Source: Apostichopus japonicus
Taxonomy: Eukaryota; Echinodermata; Holothuroidea; Aspidochirotida; Stichopodidae
Length of the DNA stretch: 64,000 nucleotides
Direction: 5' to 3'
NCBI RefSeq assembly: GCF_037975245.1
Contig: NC_092578.1
Coordinates: forward strand, 11,700,321-11,764,320
The notes under the pieces were generated by a model that saw only the letters and a list, made by a program, of their open reading frames with translations, ran no database searches and had not been told where the DNA came from. The translations under genes and the position numbers were made by a program. Positions 40,150 to 50,980 of this stretch are shown here, piece by piece. The stretch's first letter is position 1; every line of letters begins with the position of its first letter.

Positions 40150-40220
40150 TTCCACACCGATCATTCGAATGTTCGGTACCGATCAATAGAATGTGCGTAA
40201 CCGATCAATAGGATGTGCGG
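40150..40220 (+). other. Junction between satellite subfamilies A and B
   Basis: Up to about 40,176 the sequence matches an A-type block that also lies at 37,637-37,806; both copies share the private variant TCGAATTTTCGACACC (37,751 and 40,121). At 40,177 the earlier copy continues GGCACCC, but here the sequence turns to GGTACCGATCAATAG, then GCGTAACC, a B-type succession also found near 40,870. TCGAATGTTCGG (12 bp, 40,165-40,176) is common to both parents. The 22-bp register is kept and no foreign bases are inserted. This looks like an in-register exchange between two array types; a mis-join in assembly is the alternative. Confidence 0.85.
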
Positions 40221-40669
40221 TACCGATCAATCGAATGTATGGTACCGATCAATCGAATGCGCGGTACCGATCAATCGAATGTGCGGTACCGATCAATCGA
40301 ATGTGCGGTTCTAGTCAATCGAATGTGCGGTACCGATCAATCGAATGTTCGGTACCCATCAATCGAATGTGCAATCAGATTAATCGAATGTTCGATACCG
40401 ATCAATCGAATGTGCGTTACCGATCAATCGAATGTTCGGTACCGATCTATCGAATGTGCGATACCGATCGATCGAATTTGCGGAACCGATCAATCGATTG
40501 TTCGGTACGGATCAATGGAATGTGCGGTACCGATCAATCGAATGCTCGGTACGGATCAATCGAATGTGCGGTACCCATTAATCGAAAGTGCGTTACCAAT
40601 CAATTGAATTTTCGGTATCGATCAATCGAATGTGCCCCACCGATCAATCGAATGTGCGGTACTAGTCAA

Positions 40670-43300
40670 TCGAATGTGCGGTACCGATCAATCGAATGTG
40701 CGTTATCGATCAATCGAATGTGCGGTACCGATCAATCGAATGTGCGATACCCATCAATCTATTGTGCGGTACGGATCAATCGAATGTTCGGTACCGATCA
40801 ATAGAATGTGCGCTACCGATCAATAGAATGTGCGGTACCCATCAATCGAAAGTGCAGTTAGACAAATCGAATGTTCGGTACCGATCAATAGAATGTGCGT
40901 AACCGATCAATAGAATGTGCGGTACCGATCAATCGAATGTACGGTACCGATCAATCGAATATGCGGTACCGATCAATTGAATGTGCGGTACCGATCAATC
41001 GATTGTTCGGTACGGATCAATCGATTGTGCGGTACCGTTTAATCGAAAGTGCGTTACCAATAAATGGAATTTTCGGTATCGATCAATCGAATGTGCCCCA
41101 CCGATCAATCGAATGTGCGGTACTAGTCAATCGAATGTGCAGTACCGATCAATCGAATGTGCGTTACCGATCAATCGAATGTGCGGTACCGATCAATCGA
41201 ATGTGCGGTACCGATTAATCGAATGTGCGATACCGATCAATCGAATGTGCGGTACCGATCAATCGAATGTGCGGTCAGATAAATGGAATGTTCGGTACCG
41301 ATCAATTAATTGTTCGGTACCGATCAATCGAATGTTTGGTACCGATCAATCGGATGTTCCGTACCGATCAATCGAATGTGCGATACCCATCAATCGAATG
41401 TGCGGTACTGATCAATCGAATCTTTGTTACCGATCAATAGAATGTGCGCTACCGATCAATAGAATGTGCGGTACCCATCAATCGAAAGTGCAGTCAGACA
41501 AATCGAATGTTCTGTACCGATCAATAGAATGTGCGTTACCGATCAATAGAATGTGCGGTACCGATCAATCGAATATACGGTACCGATCAATCGAATGTGC
41601 GAAACCGATCAATAGAATGTTCGGTCCCGATTATCGAATGTGTGGTACCAATCAATCGAATGTTCGGTACCGATCAATCGAATGTTCGGTACCGATCTAT
41701 CGAATGTTCGGTACCGATCAATCGAACGTGCGGTACCGATCATTCGAATGTTCGGTACCGATCAATCGAATGTGCGGTACTAGTCAATCGAATGTGCGGT
41801 ACCGATCAATCGAATGTGCCTTACCGATCAATCGAATGTGCGGTACCGATCAATCGAATGTGCGGTACCGATCAATCGAATGTTCGGTACCGATCAATCG
41901 AATGTGCGGTACCGAACAATAAAATATGCGGTACCGATCAAACGAATGTACGGTACCAATCAATCGAATGTGCGGTACCGATCAATCGAATGTACGGTAC
42001 CGATCAATCGAATGTTCGAAACCGATCAATAGAATGTTCGGTCCCGATTATCGAATGTGTGGTACCAATCAATCGAATGTGCGGTACCGATCAATCGAAT
42101 GTGCGGTACCGATCAATCGAATGTGCCTTACCGATCAATCGAATGTGCGGTACCGATCAATCGAATGTGCGGTACCGATCAATCGAATGTTCGGTACCGA
42201 TCAATCGAATGTGCGGTACCGAACAATAAAATATGCGGTACCGATCAAACGAATGTACGGTACCAATCAATCGAATGTGCGGTACCGATCAATCGAATGT
42301 ACGGTACCGATCAATCGAATGTTCGAAACCGATCAATAGAATGTTCGGTCCCGATTATCGAATGTGTGGTACCAATCAATCGAATGTTCGGTACCGATCA
42401 ATCGAATGTGCGTAACCGATCAATCGAATGTTCGGTACCGATCTATCGAATGTTCGGTACCGATATATCGAATGTGCGATACCGATCAATCGAATATGTG
42501 ATACCCATCAATCGAAAGTGCGGTACCGATCAATCGAATGTGCGGTACCGATCATTCGAATGTTCGGTACCGATCAATCGAATGTGCGGTACCGATCCTT
42601 CTAATGTGCGGTACCGATCAATCGAATGTGCGGTTCTAGTCAATCGAATGTGCGGTACCGATCAATCGAATGTTCGGTACCCATCAATCGAATGTGCAAT
42701 CAGATTAATCGAATGTTCGATACCGATCAATCGAATGTGCGTTACCGATCAATCGAATGTTCGGTACCGATCTATCGAATGTGCGATACCGATCGATCTA
42801 ATTTGCGGAACCGATCAATCGATTGTTCGGTACGGATCAATGGAATGTGCGGTACCGATCAATCGAATGTTCGGTACCGATCAATCGAATGTGCGGTACC
42901 GATTAATCGAAAGTGCGTTACAAATCAATGGAATTTTCGGTATCGATCAATCGAATGTGCCCCACCGATCAATCGAATGTGCGGTACTAGTCAATCGAAT
43001 GTGCGGTACCGATCAATAGTATGTTCGCAACCGATCAATAGAAAGTGCGTTACCCATCAATCGAATGTGCGTAACCAATCAATCGAATGTTCGGTACCGA
43101 TCTATCGAATGTTCGGTACCGATCAATCGAATATGCGATACCCATCAATCGAATGTGCGGTACCGATCAATCAAATGTTCGGTACCGATCAATCGAATGT
43201 TCGGTACCGATCAATCGAATGTTCGGTACCGTTCGATCGAATGTGTGGTACCAACCAATCGAAAGTGCGGTACCGATCAATAGAATATGCGATACCGATC
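40670..43300 (+). repeat. Long-range repeat in subfamily B, left copy
   Basis: The succession of variants here recurs near 61,190-63,300: offset 20,516 up to about 42,000, then 20,275 from about 42,230. Private shared variants include GGTACCGTTTAATCG (41,032), CCAATAAATGGAATTTTCGG, CAATTAATTGTTCGG and CCCATCAATCTATTG (40,751). The change in offset is mostly explained by the extra 307-bp duplication present only in this copy. Confidence 0.85.
41780..42392 (+). repeat. 307-bp tandem duplication inside subfamily B
   Basis: Fourteen monomers less one base are repeated directly. GTGCCTTACCG lies at 41,816 and 42,123; ACCGAACAATAAAATATGCGG and CCCGATTATCGAATG follow in both. The related block at 62.4-62.7 kb has only one copy, so the gain is specific to this position or was lost in the other. 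Confidence 0.87.
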
Positions 43301-44576
43301 AATCGAATGTTTGGTACCGATCAATAGAATGTGCGCTACCAAACAATCGAATGTTCGGTACCGATCAATCGAATGTTCGATACCGATCAATCGAATGTGC
43401 GGTACCGATCAATCGAATGTTCGATACCGATCAATAGAATGTTCGATACCGATCAATCGAATGTTCGATACCGATCAATCGAATGTTCGGTAGCGATCAA
43501 AAGAATGTGCGCTACCGATCAATAGAATGTGCAATACCGATCAGAAGAATGTGCGGTACCCATCAATCGAAAGTGCAGTCAGACAAATCCAATGTTCGGT
43601 ACCGATCAATCGAATGTGCGTAACCGATCAATCGAATGTTCGGTACCGATCTATCGATTGTTCGGTACCGATCAATCGAATGTTTGGTACCGATCAATCG
43701 AATGTGCGTTACCGACCAATCGAATATGCGATACCCATCAATGGATTGTTCGGTACCGATTGATCGAATGTGCGATACCCATCAATCGAATGTGCGGTAC
43801 CGATCAATCGAATGGTCGGTACCGATCAATCGAATGTTTGGTACCGATCGATCGAATGTTCGGTACCGTTCGATCGAATGTGTGGTACCAACCAATCGAA
43901 AGTGCGGTACCGATCAATGGAATATGCGATACCGATCAATCGAATGTTTGGTACCGATCAATAGAATGTGCGCTACCAAACAATCGAATGTTCGGTACCG
44001 ATCAATCGAATGTTCGATACCGATCAATCGAATGTGCGGTACCGATCAATCGAATGTTCGATACCGATCAATAGAATGTGCGATATCGATCAATCGAATG
44101 TGCGGTACCGATCAATAGAATGTTCGCAACCGATCAATAGAAAGTGCGTTACCCATCAATCGAATGTGCGTAACCAATCAATCGAATGTTCGGTACCGAT
44201 CTATCGAATGTTCGGTACCGATCAATCGAATATGCGATACCCATCAATCGAATGTGCGGTACCGATCAATCAAATGTTCGGTACGGATCAATCGAATGTT
44301 CGGTACCGATCAATCGAATGTTCGGTACCGTTCGATCGAATGTGTGGTACCAACCAATCGAAAGTGCGATACCGATCAATCGAATGTTTGGTACCGATCA
44401 ATAGAATGTGCGCTACCAAACAATCGAATGTTCGGTACCGATCAATCGAATGTTTGGTACCGATCAATCGAATGTGCGTTATGGACCAATCGAATATGCG
44501 ATACCCATCAATGGATTGTTCGGTACCGATCAATCGAATGTGCGATACCGATCAATCGAATGTTCGGTACCGATCA
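43104..44576 (+). repeat. 1,473-bp higher-order repeat, copy 1
   Basis: Sixty-seven monomers less one base. Markers are GGTAGCGATCAAAAG (43,489), GCAATACCGATCAGAAG, CAGACAAATCCAATG, GTGCGTTATGGACC and paired GGTACCGTTCGATCG monomers. Copy 2 starts without a gap. Confidence 0.92.
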
Positions 44577-46049
44577 ATCGAATGTTCGGTACCGATCAAT
44601 CGAATATGCGATACCCATCAATCGAATGTGCGGTACCGATCAATCAAATGTTCGGTACCGATCAATCGAATGTTCGGTACCGATCAATCGAATGTTCGGT
44701 ACCGTTCGATCGAATGTGTGGTACCAACCAATCGAAAGTGCGGTACCGATCAATAGAATATGCGATACCGATCAATCGAATGTTTGGTACCGATCAATAG
44801 AATGTGCGCTACCAAACAATCGAATGTTCGGTACCGATCAATCGAATGTTCGATACCGATCAATCGAATGTGCGGTACCGATCAATCGAATGTTCGATAC
44901 CGATCAATAGAATGTTCGATACCGATCAATCGAATGTTCGATACCGATCAATCGAATGTTCGGTAGCGATCAAAAGAATGTGCGCTACCGATCAATAGAA
45001 TGTGCAATACCGATCAGAAGAATGTGCGGTACCCATCAATCGAAAGTGCAGTCAGACAAATCCAATGTTCGGTACCGATCAATCGAATGTGCGTAACCGA
45101 TCAATCGAATGTTCGGTACCGATCTATCGATTGTTCGGTACCGATCAATCGAATGTTTGGTACCGATCAATCGAATGTGCGTTACCGACCAATCGAATAT
45201 GCGATACCCATCAATGGATTGTTCGGTACCGATTGATCGAATGTGCGATACCCATCAATCGAATGTGCGGTACCGATCAATCGAATGGTCGGTACCGATC
45301 AATCGAATGTTTGGTACCGATCGATCGAATGTTCGGTACCGTTCGATCGAATGTGTGGTACCAACCAATCGAAAGTGCGGTACCGATCAATGGAATATGC
45401 GATACCGATCAATCGAATGTTTGGTACCGATCAATGGAATGTGCGCTACCAAACAATCGAATGTTCGGTACCGATCAATCGAATGTTCGATACCGATCAA
45501 TCGAATGTGCGGTACCGATCAATCGAATGTTCGATACCGATCAATAGAATGTGCGATATCGATCAATCGAATGTGCGGTACCGATCAATAGAATGTTCGC
45601 AACCGATCAATAGAAAGTGCGTTACCCATCAATCGAATGTGCGTAACCAATCAATCGAATGTTCGGTACCGATCTATCGAATGTTCGGTACCGATCAATC
45701 GAATATGCGATACCCATCAATCGAATGTGCGGTACCGATCAATCAAATGTTCGGTACGGATCAATCGAAAGTTCGGTACCGATCAATCGAATGTTCGGTA
45801 CCGTTCGATCGAATGTGTGGTACCAACCAATCGAAAGTGCGATACCGATCAATCGAATGTTTGGTACCGATCAATAGAATGTGCGCTACCAAACAATCGA
45901 ATGTTCGGTACCGATCAATCGAATGTTTGGTACCGATCAATCGAATGTGCGTTATGGACCAATCGAATATGCGATACCCATCAATGGATTGTTCGGTACC
46001 GATCAATCGAATGTGCGATACCGATCAATCGAATGTTCGGTACCGATCA
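44577..46049 (+). repeat. 1,473-bp higher-order repeat, copy 2
   Basis: It directly continues from copy 1 with the same markers 1,473 bp later. Few differences are visible: CAATGGAATG for CAATAGAATG near 45,431, and GAAAGTTCGG for GAATGTTCGG near 45,767. This is the cleanest large tandem duplication in subfamily B. Confidence 0.92.
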
Positions 46050-47315
46050 ATAGAATGTGCGCTACCGATCAATAGAATGTGCGTTACACATCAATCGAAA
46101 GTGCAGTCAGACAAATCGAATGTTCGTTACCGATCAATCGAATGTTTGGTACCGATCAATCGAATGTGCGTTATGGACCAATCGAATATGCGATACCCAT
46201 CAATGGATTGTTCGGTACCGATCAATCGAATGTGCGATACCGATCAATCGAATGTTCGGTACCGATCAATAGAATGTGCGACACCGATCAATCAATTATT
46301 CGGTACGGATCAATTGAATGTGCGGTACCGATTAATCGAAAGTGCGTTACCAATCAATCGAATTTTCGGTATCGATCAATCGAATGTGCCCCACCGATCA
46401 ATCGAATGTGCGGTACTAGTCAATCGAATGTGCGGTACCGATCAATCGAATGTGCGTTACCGATCAATCGAATGTGCGAACCGATCATTCGAATGTGCGA
46501 TACCCATCAATCGAATGTGCGGTACTGATCAATCGAATGTTCGGTACCGATCAATAGAATGTGCGCTACCGATCAATAGAACGTGCGGTACCCATCAATC
46601 GAAAGTACAGTCAGACAAATCGAATGTTCGGTACCGATCAATAGAATGTGCGTAACCGATCAATAGAATGTGCGGTACCGATCAATCGAATGTGCGGTAC
46701 CGATCAATCGAATGTGCGGTACCGATCAATCAATTGTGCGGTTCTAGTCAATCGAATGTTCGGTACCGATCAATAGAATGTGCGCTACCGATCAATAGAA
46801 TGTGCGTTACACATCAATCGAAAGTGCAGTCAGACAAATCGAATGTTCGGTACCGATCAATCGAATGTGCGATACCGATCAATCGAATGTTCGGTACCGA
46901 TCAATAGAATGTGCGCTACCGATCAATAGAATGTGCGCTACCCATCAATCGAAAGTGCAGTCAGATGAATTGAATGTTCGGTACCGGTCAATGGAATGTG
47001 CGTTACCGATCAATAGAATGTTCGGTACCGATCGATCGAATGTTCGGTACCGTTCGATCGAATGTGTGGTACCAACCAATCGAAAGTGCGGTACCGATCA
47101 ATGTAATATGCGATACCGATCAATCGAATGTTTGGTACCGATCAATAGAATGTGCGCTACCAAACAATCGAATGCTCGGTACCGATCAATCGAATGTTCG
47201 ATACCGATCAATCGAATGTGCGGTACCGATCAATCGAATGTTCGATACCGATCAATAGAATGTTCGATACCGATCAATCGAATGTTCGATACCGATCAAT
47301 CGAATGTTCGGTACC
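46050..47315 (+). repeat. Mixed subfamily B stretch
   Basis: No gene is present. Monomers with CAATAGAATG, GTTACACATCAATCG and 21-bp CAGTCAGACAAATCG forms alternate. One 21-bp monomer, GCGAACCGATCATTCG (46,477), is a local deletion. The GTGCCCCACCG and GGTACTAGTC pair occurs near 46,386-46,417. Confidence 0.75.
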
Positions 47316-48650
47316 GATCAAAAGAATGTGCGCTACCGATCAATAGAATGTGCAATACCGATCAGAAGAATGTGCGGTACCCATCAATCGAAAGTGCAGT
47401 CAGACAAATCGAATGTTCGGTAACGATCAATCGAATGTGCGGTACCGATCAATCTAAAGTGCGGTCAGATGAATGGAATGTTCGGTACCGATCAATAGAA
47501 TGTGCGCAACCGATCAATACAATGTGCGTTACACATCAATCGAAAGTGCAGTCAGACAAATCGAATGTTCGTTACCGATCAATCGAATGTTTGGTACCGA
47601 TCAATCGAATTTGCGTTATGGACCAATCGAATATGCGATACCCATCAATGGATTGTTCGGTACCGATCAATCGAATGTGCGATACCGATCAATCGAATGT
47701 TCGGTACCGATCAATAGAATGTGCGCTACCGATCAATAGAATGTGCGCTACCCATCAATCGAAAGTGCAGTCAGATGAATTGAATGTTCGGTACCGGTCA
47801 ATGGAATGTGCGTTACCGATCAATAGAATGTGCGGTACCGATCCTTCTAATGTGCGGTACCGATCAATCGAATGTGCGGTACCGATCAATCGAATGTGCG
47901 GTACCGATCAATCGAATGTGCGCTACCGATCAATAGAATGTGCAATACCGATCAGAAGAATGTGCGGTACCCATCAATCGAAAGTGCAGTCAGACAAATC
48001 GAATGTTCGGTACCGATCCTTCTAATGTGCGGTACCGATCAAAAGAATGTGCGCTACCGATCAATAGAATGTGCAATACCGATCAGAAGAATGTGCGGTA
48101 CCCATCAATCGAAAGTGCAGTCAGACAAATCGAATGTTCGGTACCGATCAATCGAATGTGCGGTACCGATCAATCTAAAGTGCGGTCAGATGAATGGAAT
48201 GTTCGGTACCGATCAATAGAATGTGCGCAACCGATCAATACAATGTGCGTTACACATCAATCGAAAGTGCAGTCAGACAAATCGAATGTTCGTTACCGAT
48301 CAATCGAATGTTTGGTACCGATCAATCGAATGTGCGTTACCGACCAATCGAATATGCGATACCCATCAATGGATTGTTCGGTACCGATCAATCGAATGTT
48401 CGATACCGATCAATCGAATGTTCGGTACCGATCAATAGAATGTGCGCTACCGATCAATAGAATGTGCGCTACCCATCAATCGGAAGTGCAGTCAGATGAA
48501 TTGAATGTTCGGTACCGGTCAATGGAATGTGCGTTACCGATCAATAGAATGTGCGGTACCGATCCTTCTAATGTGCGGTACCGATCAATCGAATGTGCGG
48601 TACCGATCAATCGAATGTGCGGTACCGATCAATCGAATGTGCGGTTCTAG
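47316..48650 (+). repeat. 721-bp-offset repeat pair in subfamily B
   Basis: About 615 bp (47,316-47,930) recur at 48,037-48,650. Shared variants are CGATCAAAAGAATG, CGATCAGAAGAATG, CAATCTAAAGTGCGG, CAGATGAATGGAATG and CAATACAATGTGCG. Between the copies lies a third partial unit (47,930-48,036) repeating the CAGAAG and CAGACAAATCG monomers. Confidence 0.85.
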
Positions 48651-50980
48651 TCAATCGAATGTGCGGTACCGATCAATCGAATCTGCGGTACCGATCAATC
48701 GAATGTGCGGTACTAGTCAATCGAATGTGCGGTACCGATCAATCGAATGTGCGTTACCGATCAATCGAATGTGCGATACCGATCATTCGAATGTGCGATA
48801 CCCATCAATCGAATGTGCGGTACTGATCAATCGAATGTTCTGTACCGATCAATAGAATGTGCGCTACCGATCAATAGAATGTGCGGTACCCATCAATCGA
48901 AAGTGCAGTCAGACAAATCGAATGTTCGGTACCGATCAATAGAATGTGCGTAACCGATCAATAGAATGTGCGGTAACGATCAATCGAATGTGCGGTACCG
49001 ATCAATCGAATGTGCGGTACCGATCAATCGAATGTGCGGTACCGATCAATCAATTGTGCGGTTCTAGTCAATCGAATGTGCGGTACCGATCAATCGAATG
49101 TTCGGTACCCATCAATCGAATGTGCAATCAGATTAATCGAATGTTCGATACCGATCAATCGAATGTGCGTTACCGATCAATCGAATGTTCGGTACCGATC
49201 TATCGAATGTGCGATACCGATCGATCGAATTTGCGGAACCGATCAATCGATTGTTCGGTACGGTTCAATGGAATGTGCAATACCGATCAATAGAATGTGC
49301 GGTACCGATCCTTTTAATGTGCGGTACCGATCAATCGAATGTGCGGTACCGATCAATCGAATGTGCGGTACCGATCAATCGAATGTTCGGTACCCATCAA
49401 TCGAATGTGCAATCAGATTAATCGAATGTTCGATACCGATCAATCGAATGTGCGTTACCGATCAATCGAATGTTCGGTACCGATCTATCGAATGTGCGAT
49501 ACCGATCGATCGAATTTGCGGAACCGATCAATCGATTGTTCGGTACGGATCAATGGAATGTGCGGTACCGATCAATCGAATGTTCGGTACGGATCAATCG
49601 AATGTGCGGTACCGATTAATCGAATGTGCGGTACCAATCAATTGAATTTTCGGTATCGATCAATCGAATGTGCCCCACCGATCAATCGAATGTGCGGTAC
49701 TAGTCAATCGAATGTGCGGTACCGATCAATCGAATGTGCGATACCCATCAATCGAATGTACGGTACTGATCAATCGAATGTTCGGTACCGATCAATAGAA
49801 TGTGCGCTACCGATCAATCGAATTTGCGGTACCGATCAATCGAATGTGCGGTCAGATAAATGGAATGTTCGGTACCGATCAATCGATTTTTCGGTACCGA
49901 TCAATCGAATGTGCGGTACCGATCAATCGAATGTTCGGTACCGATCAATCGAATGTGCGATACCCATCAATCGAATGTGCGGTACTGATCAATCGAATGT
50001 TCATTACCGATCAATAGAATGTGCGCTACCGATCAATAGAATGTGCGGTACCCATCAATCGAAAGTGCAGTCAGACAAATCGAATGTTCGGTACCGATCA
50101 ATAGAATGTGCGTAACCGATCAATAGAATGTGCGGTACCGATCAATCGAATATACGGTACCGATCAATCGAATGTGCGAAACCGATCAATAAAATGTTCG
50201 GTCCCGATTATCGAATGTGTGGTACCAATCAATCGAATGTTCGGTACCGATCAATCGAATGTGCGGTACCGATCAATCGAATGTTCGGTACCGATCTATC
50301 GAATGTTCGGTACCGATCAATCGAAATTGCGATACCGATCAATCGAATATGCGATACCCATCAATCGAAAGTGCGGTACCGATCAATCGAATATGCGGTA
50401 CCGATCATTCGAATGTTCGGTACCGATCAATCGAATGTGCGGTACTAGTCAATCGAATATGCGGTACCGATCAATCGAATGTGCGTTACAGATCAATCGA
50501 ATGTGCGGTACCGATCAATCGAAAGTGCGGTACCGATCAATCGAATGTTCGGTACCGATCAATCGAATGTGCGGTACCGAACAATAAAATATACGGTACC
50601 GATCAATCGAATGTACGGTACCAATCAATCGAATGTGCGGTACCGATCAATCGAATGTGCGGTACCGATCCTTCGAATGTGCGGTATCGATCAATCGAAT
50701 GTGCGGTACAGAGCAATCGAATGTGCGGTACCGATCAATCGAATGTTCGGTACCCATCAATCGAATGTGCAGTCAGATAAATCGAATGTTCGGTACCGAT
50801 CAATCGAATGTGCGTTACCGATCAATCGAATGTGCGATACCGATCAACCAAATGTGCGGTACCGATCAATCGAATGTTCGTTACCGATCTATCGAATGTG
50901 CGGTACCGATCGATCGAATGTGCGGCAAAGATCAATCGAATGTTCGTTACCGATAAATCGAATGTTCGGTACCGATCAAT
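48651..50980 (+). repeat. Mixed subfamily B stretch with a 285-bp duplication
   Basis: No gene is present. Bases about 49,080-49,270 recur at 49,365-49,555 (13 monomers less one base), with GCAATCAGATTAATCG, CGATCTATCG and CGAATTTGCGGAACC in the same order. Further right, 50,130-50,600 resembles 41,570-41,930 and 62,080-62,510 (TATACGG, CCCGATTATCG). Confidence 0.8.

Larger units (their letters stand above)
1..40176 (+). repeat. Satellite subfamily A (CACC-type monomers)
   Basis: Most monomers here read GACACC or GGCACC where subfamily B reads GGTACC. Four positions are bimodal: TTCG or TGCG, GACACC or GGCACC, CCGATC or CCCATC, and CATTCG or CAATCG. The states tend to travel together: GACACCGATCATTCG and GGCACCCATCAATCG are very common, whereas the crossed combinations are less so. 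Recurrent special monomers include GGCACACAACAGTCAAATG (22 bp), GGAACATACAGTCAAATG (21 bp), GGCACCCTCAATCG (21 bp), TTCGAAAACCCATC (23 bp) and the TATGGGACACC pair. GGTACC monomers also occur but are a minority. Larger units are annotated separately. Confidence 0.93.

Noticed and set aside
1-40176. CENP-B box in subfamily A (TTCG ... CGG pattern at CATTCGAATGTTCGG)
   Set aside because: The spacing between TTCG and CGG is one base short, the central A is T, and the final G of CGGG is absent. Without these the motif is not supported.
40150-40220. Transposon insertion at the subfamily junction
   Set aside because: There is no target-site duplication, terminal inverted repeat or non-satellite sequence; the 22-bp register continues through the junction.
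45761-46006. Minus-strand open frames of about 64-103 codons (28,303; 44,288; 45,761; 50,822; 52,183; 56,113; 59,449)
   Set aside because: They appear only where phase shifts or variants such as CGATCGATCG and the TATGGACC monomer remove the regular TGA. They are identical periodic peptides in duplicated blocks, not genes.
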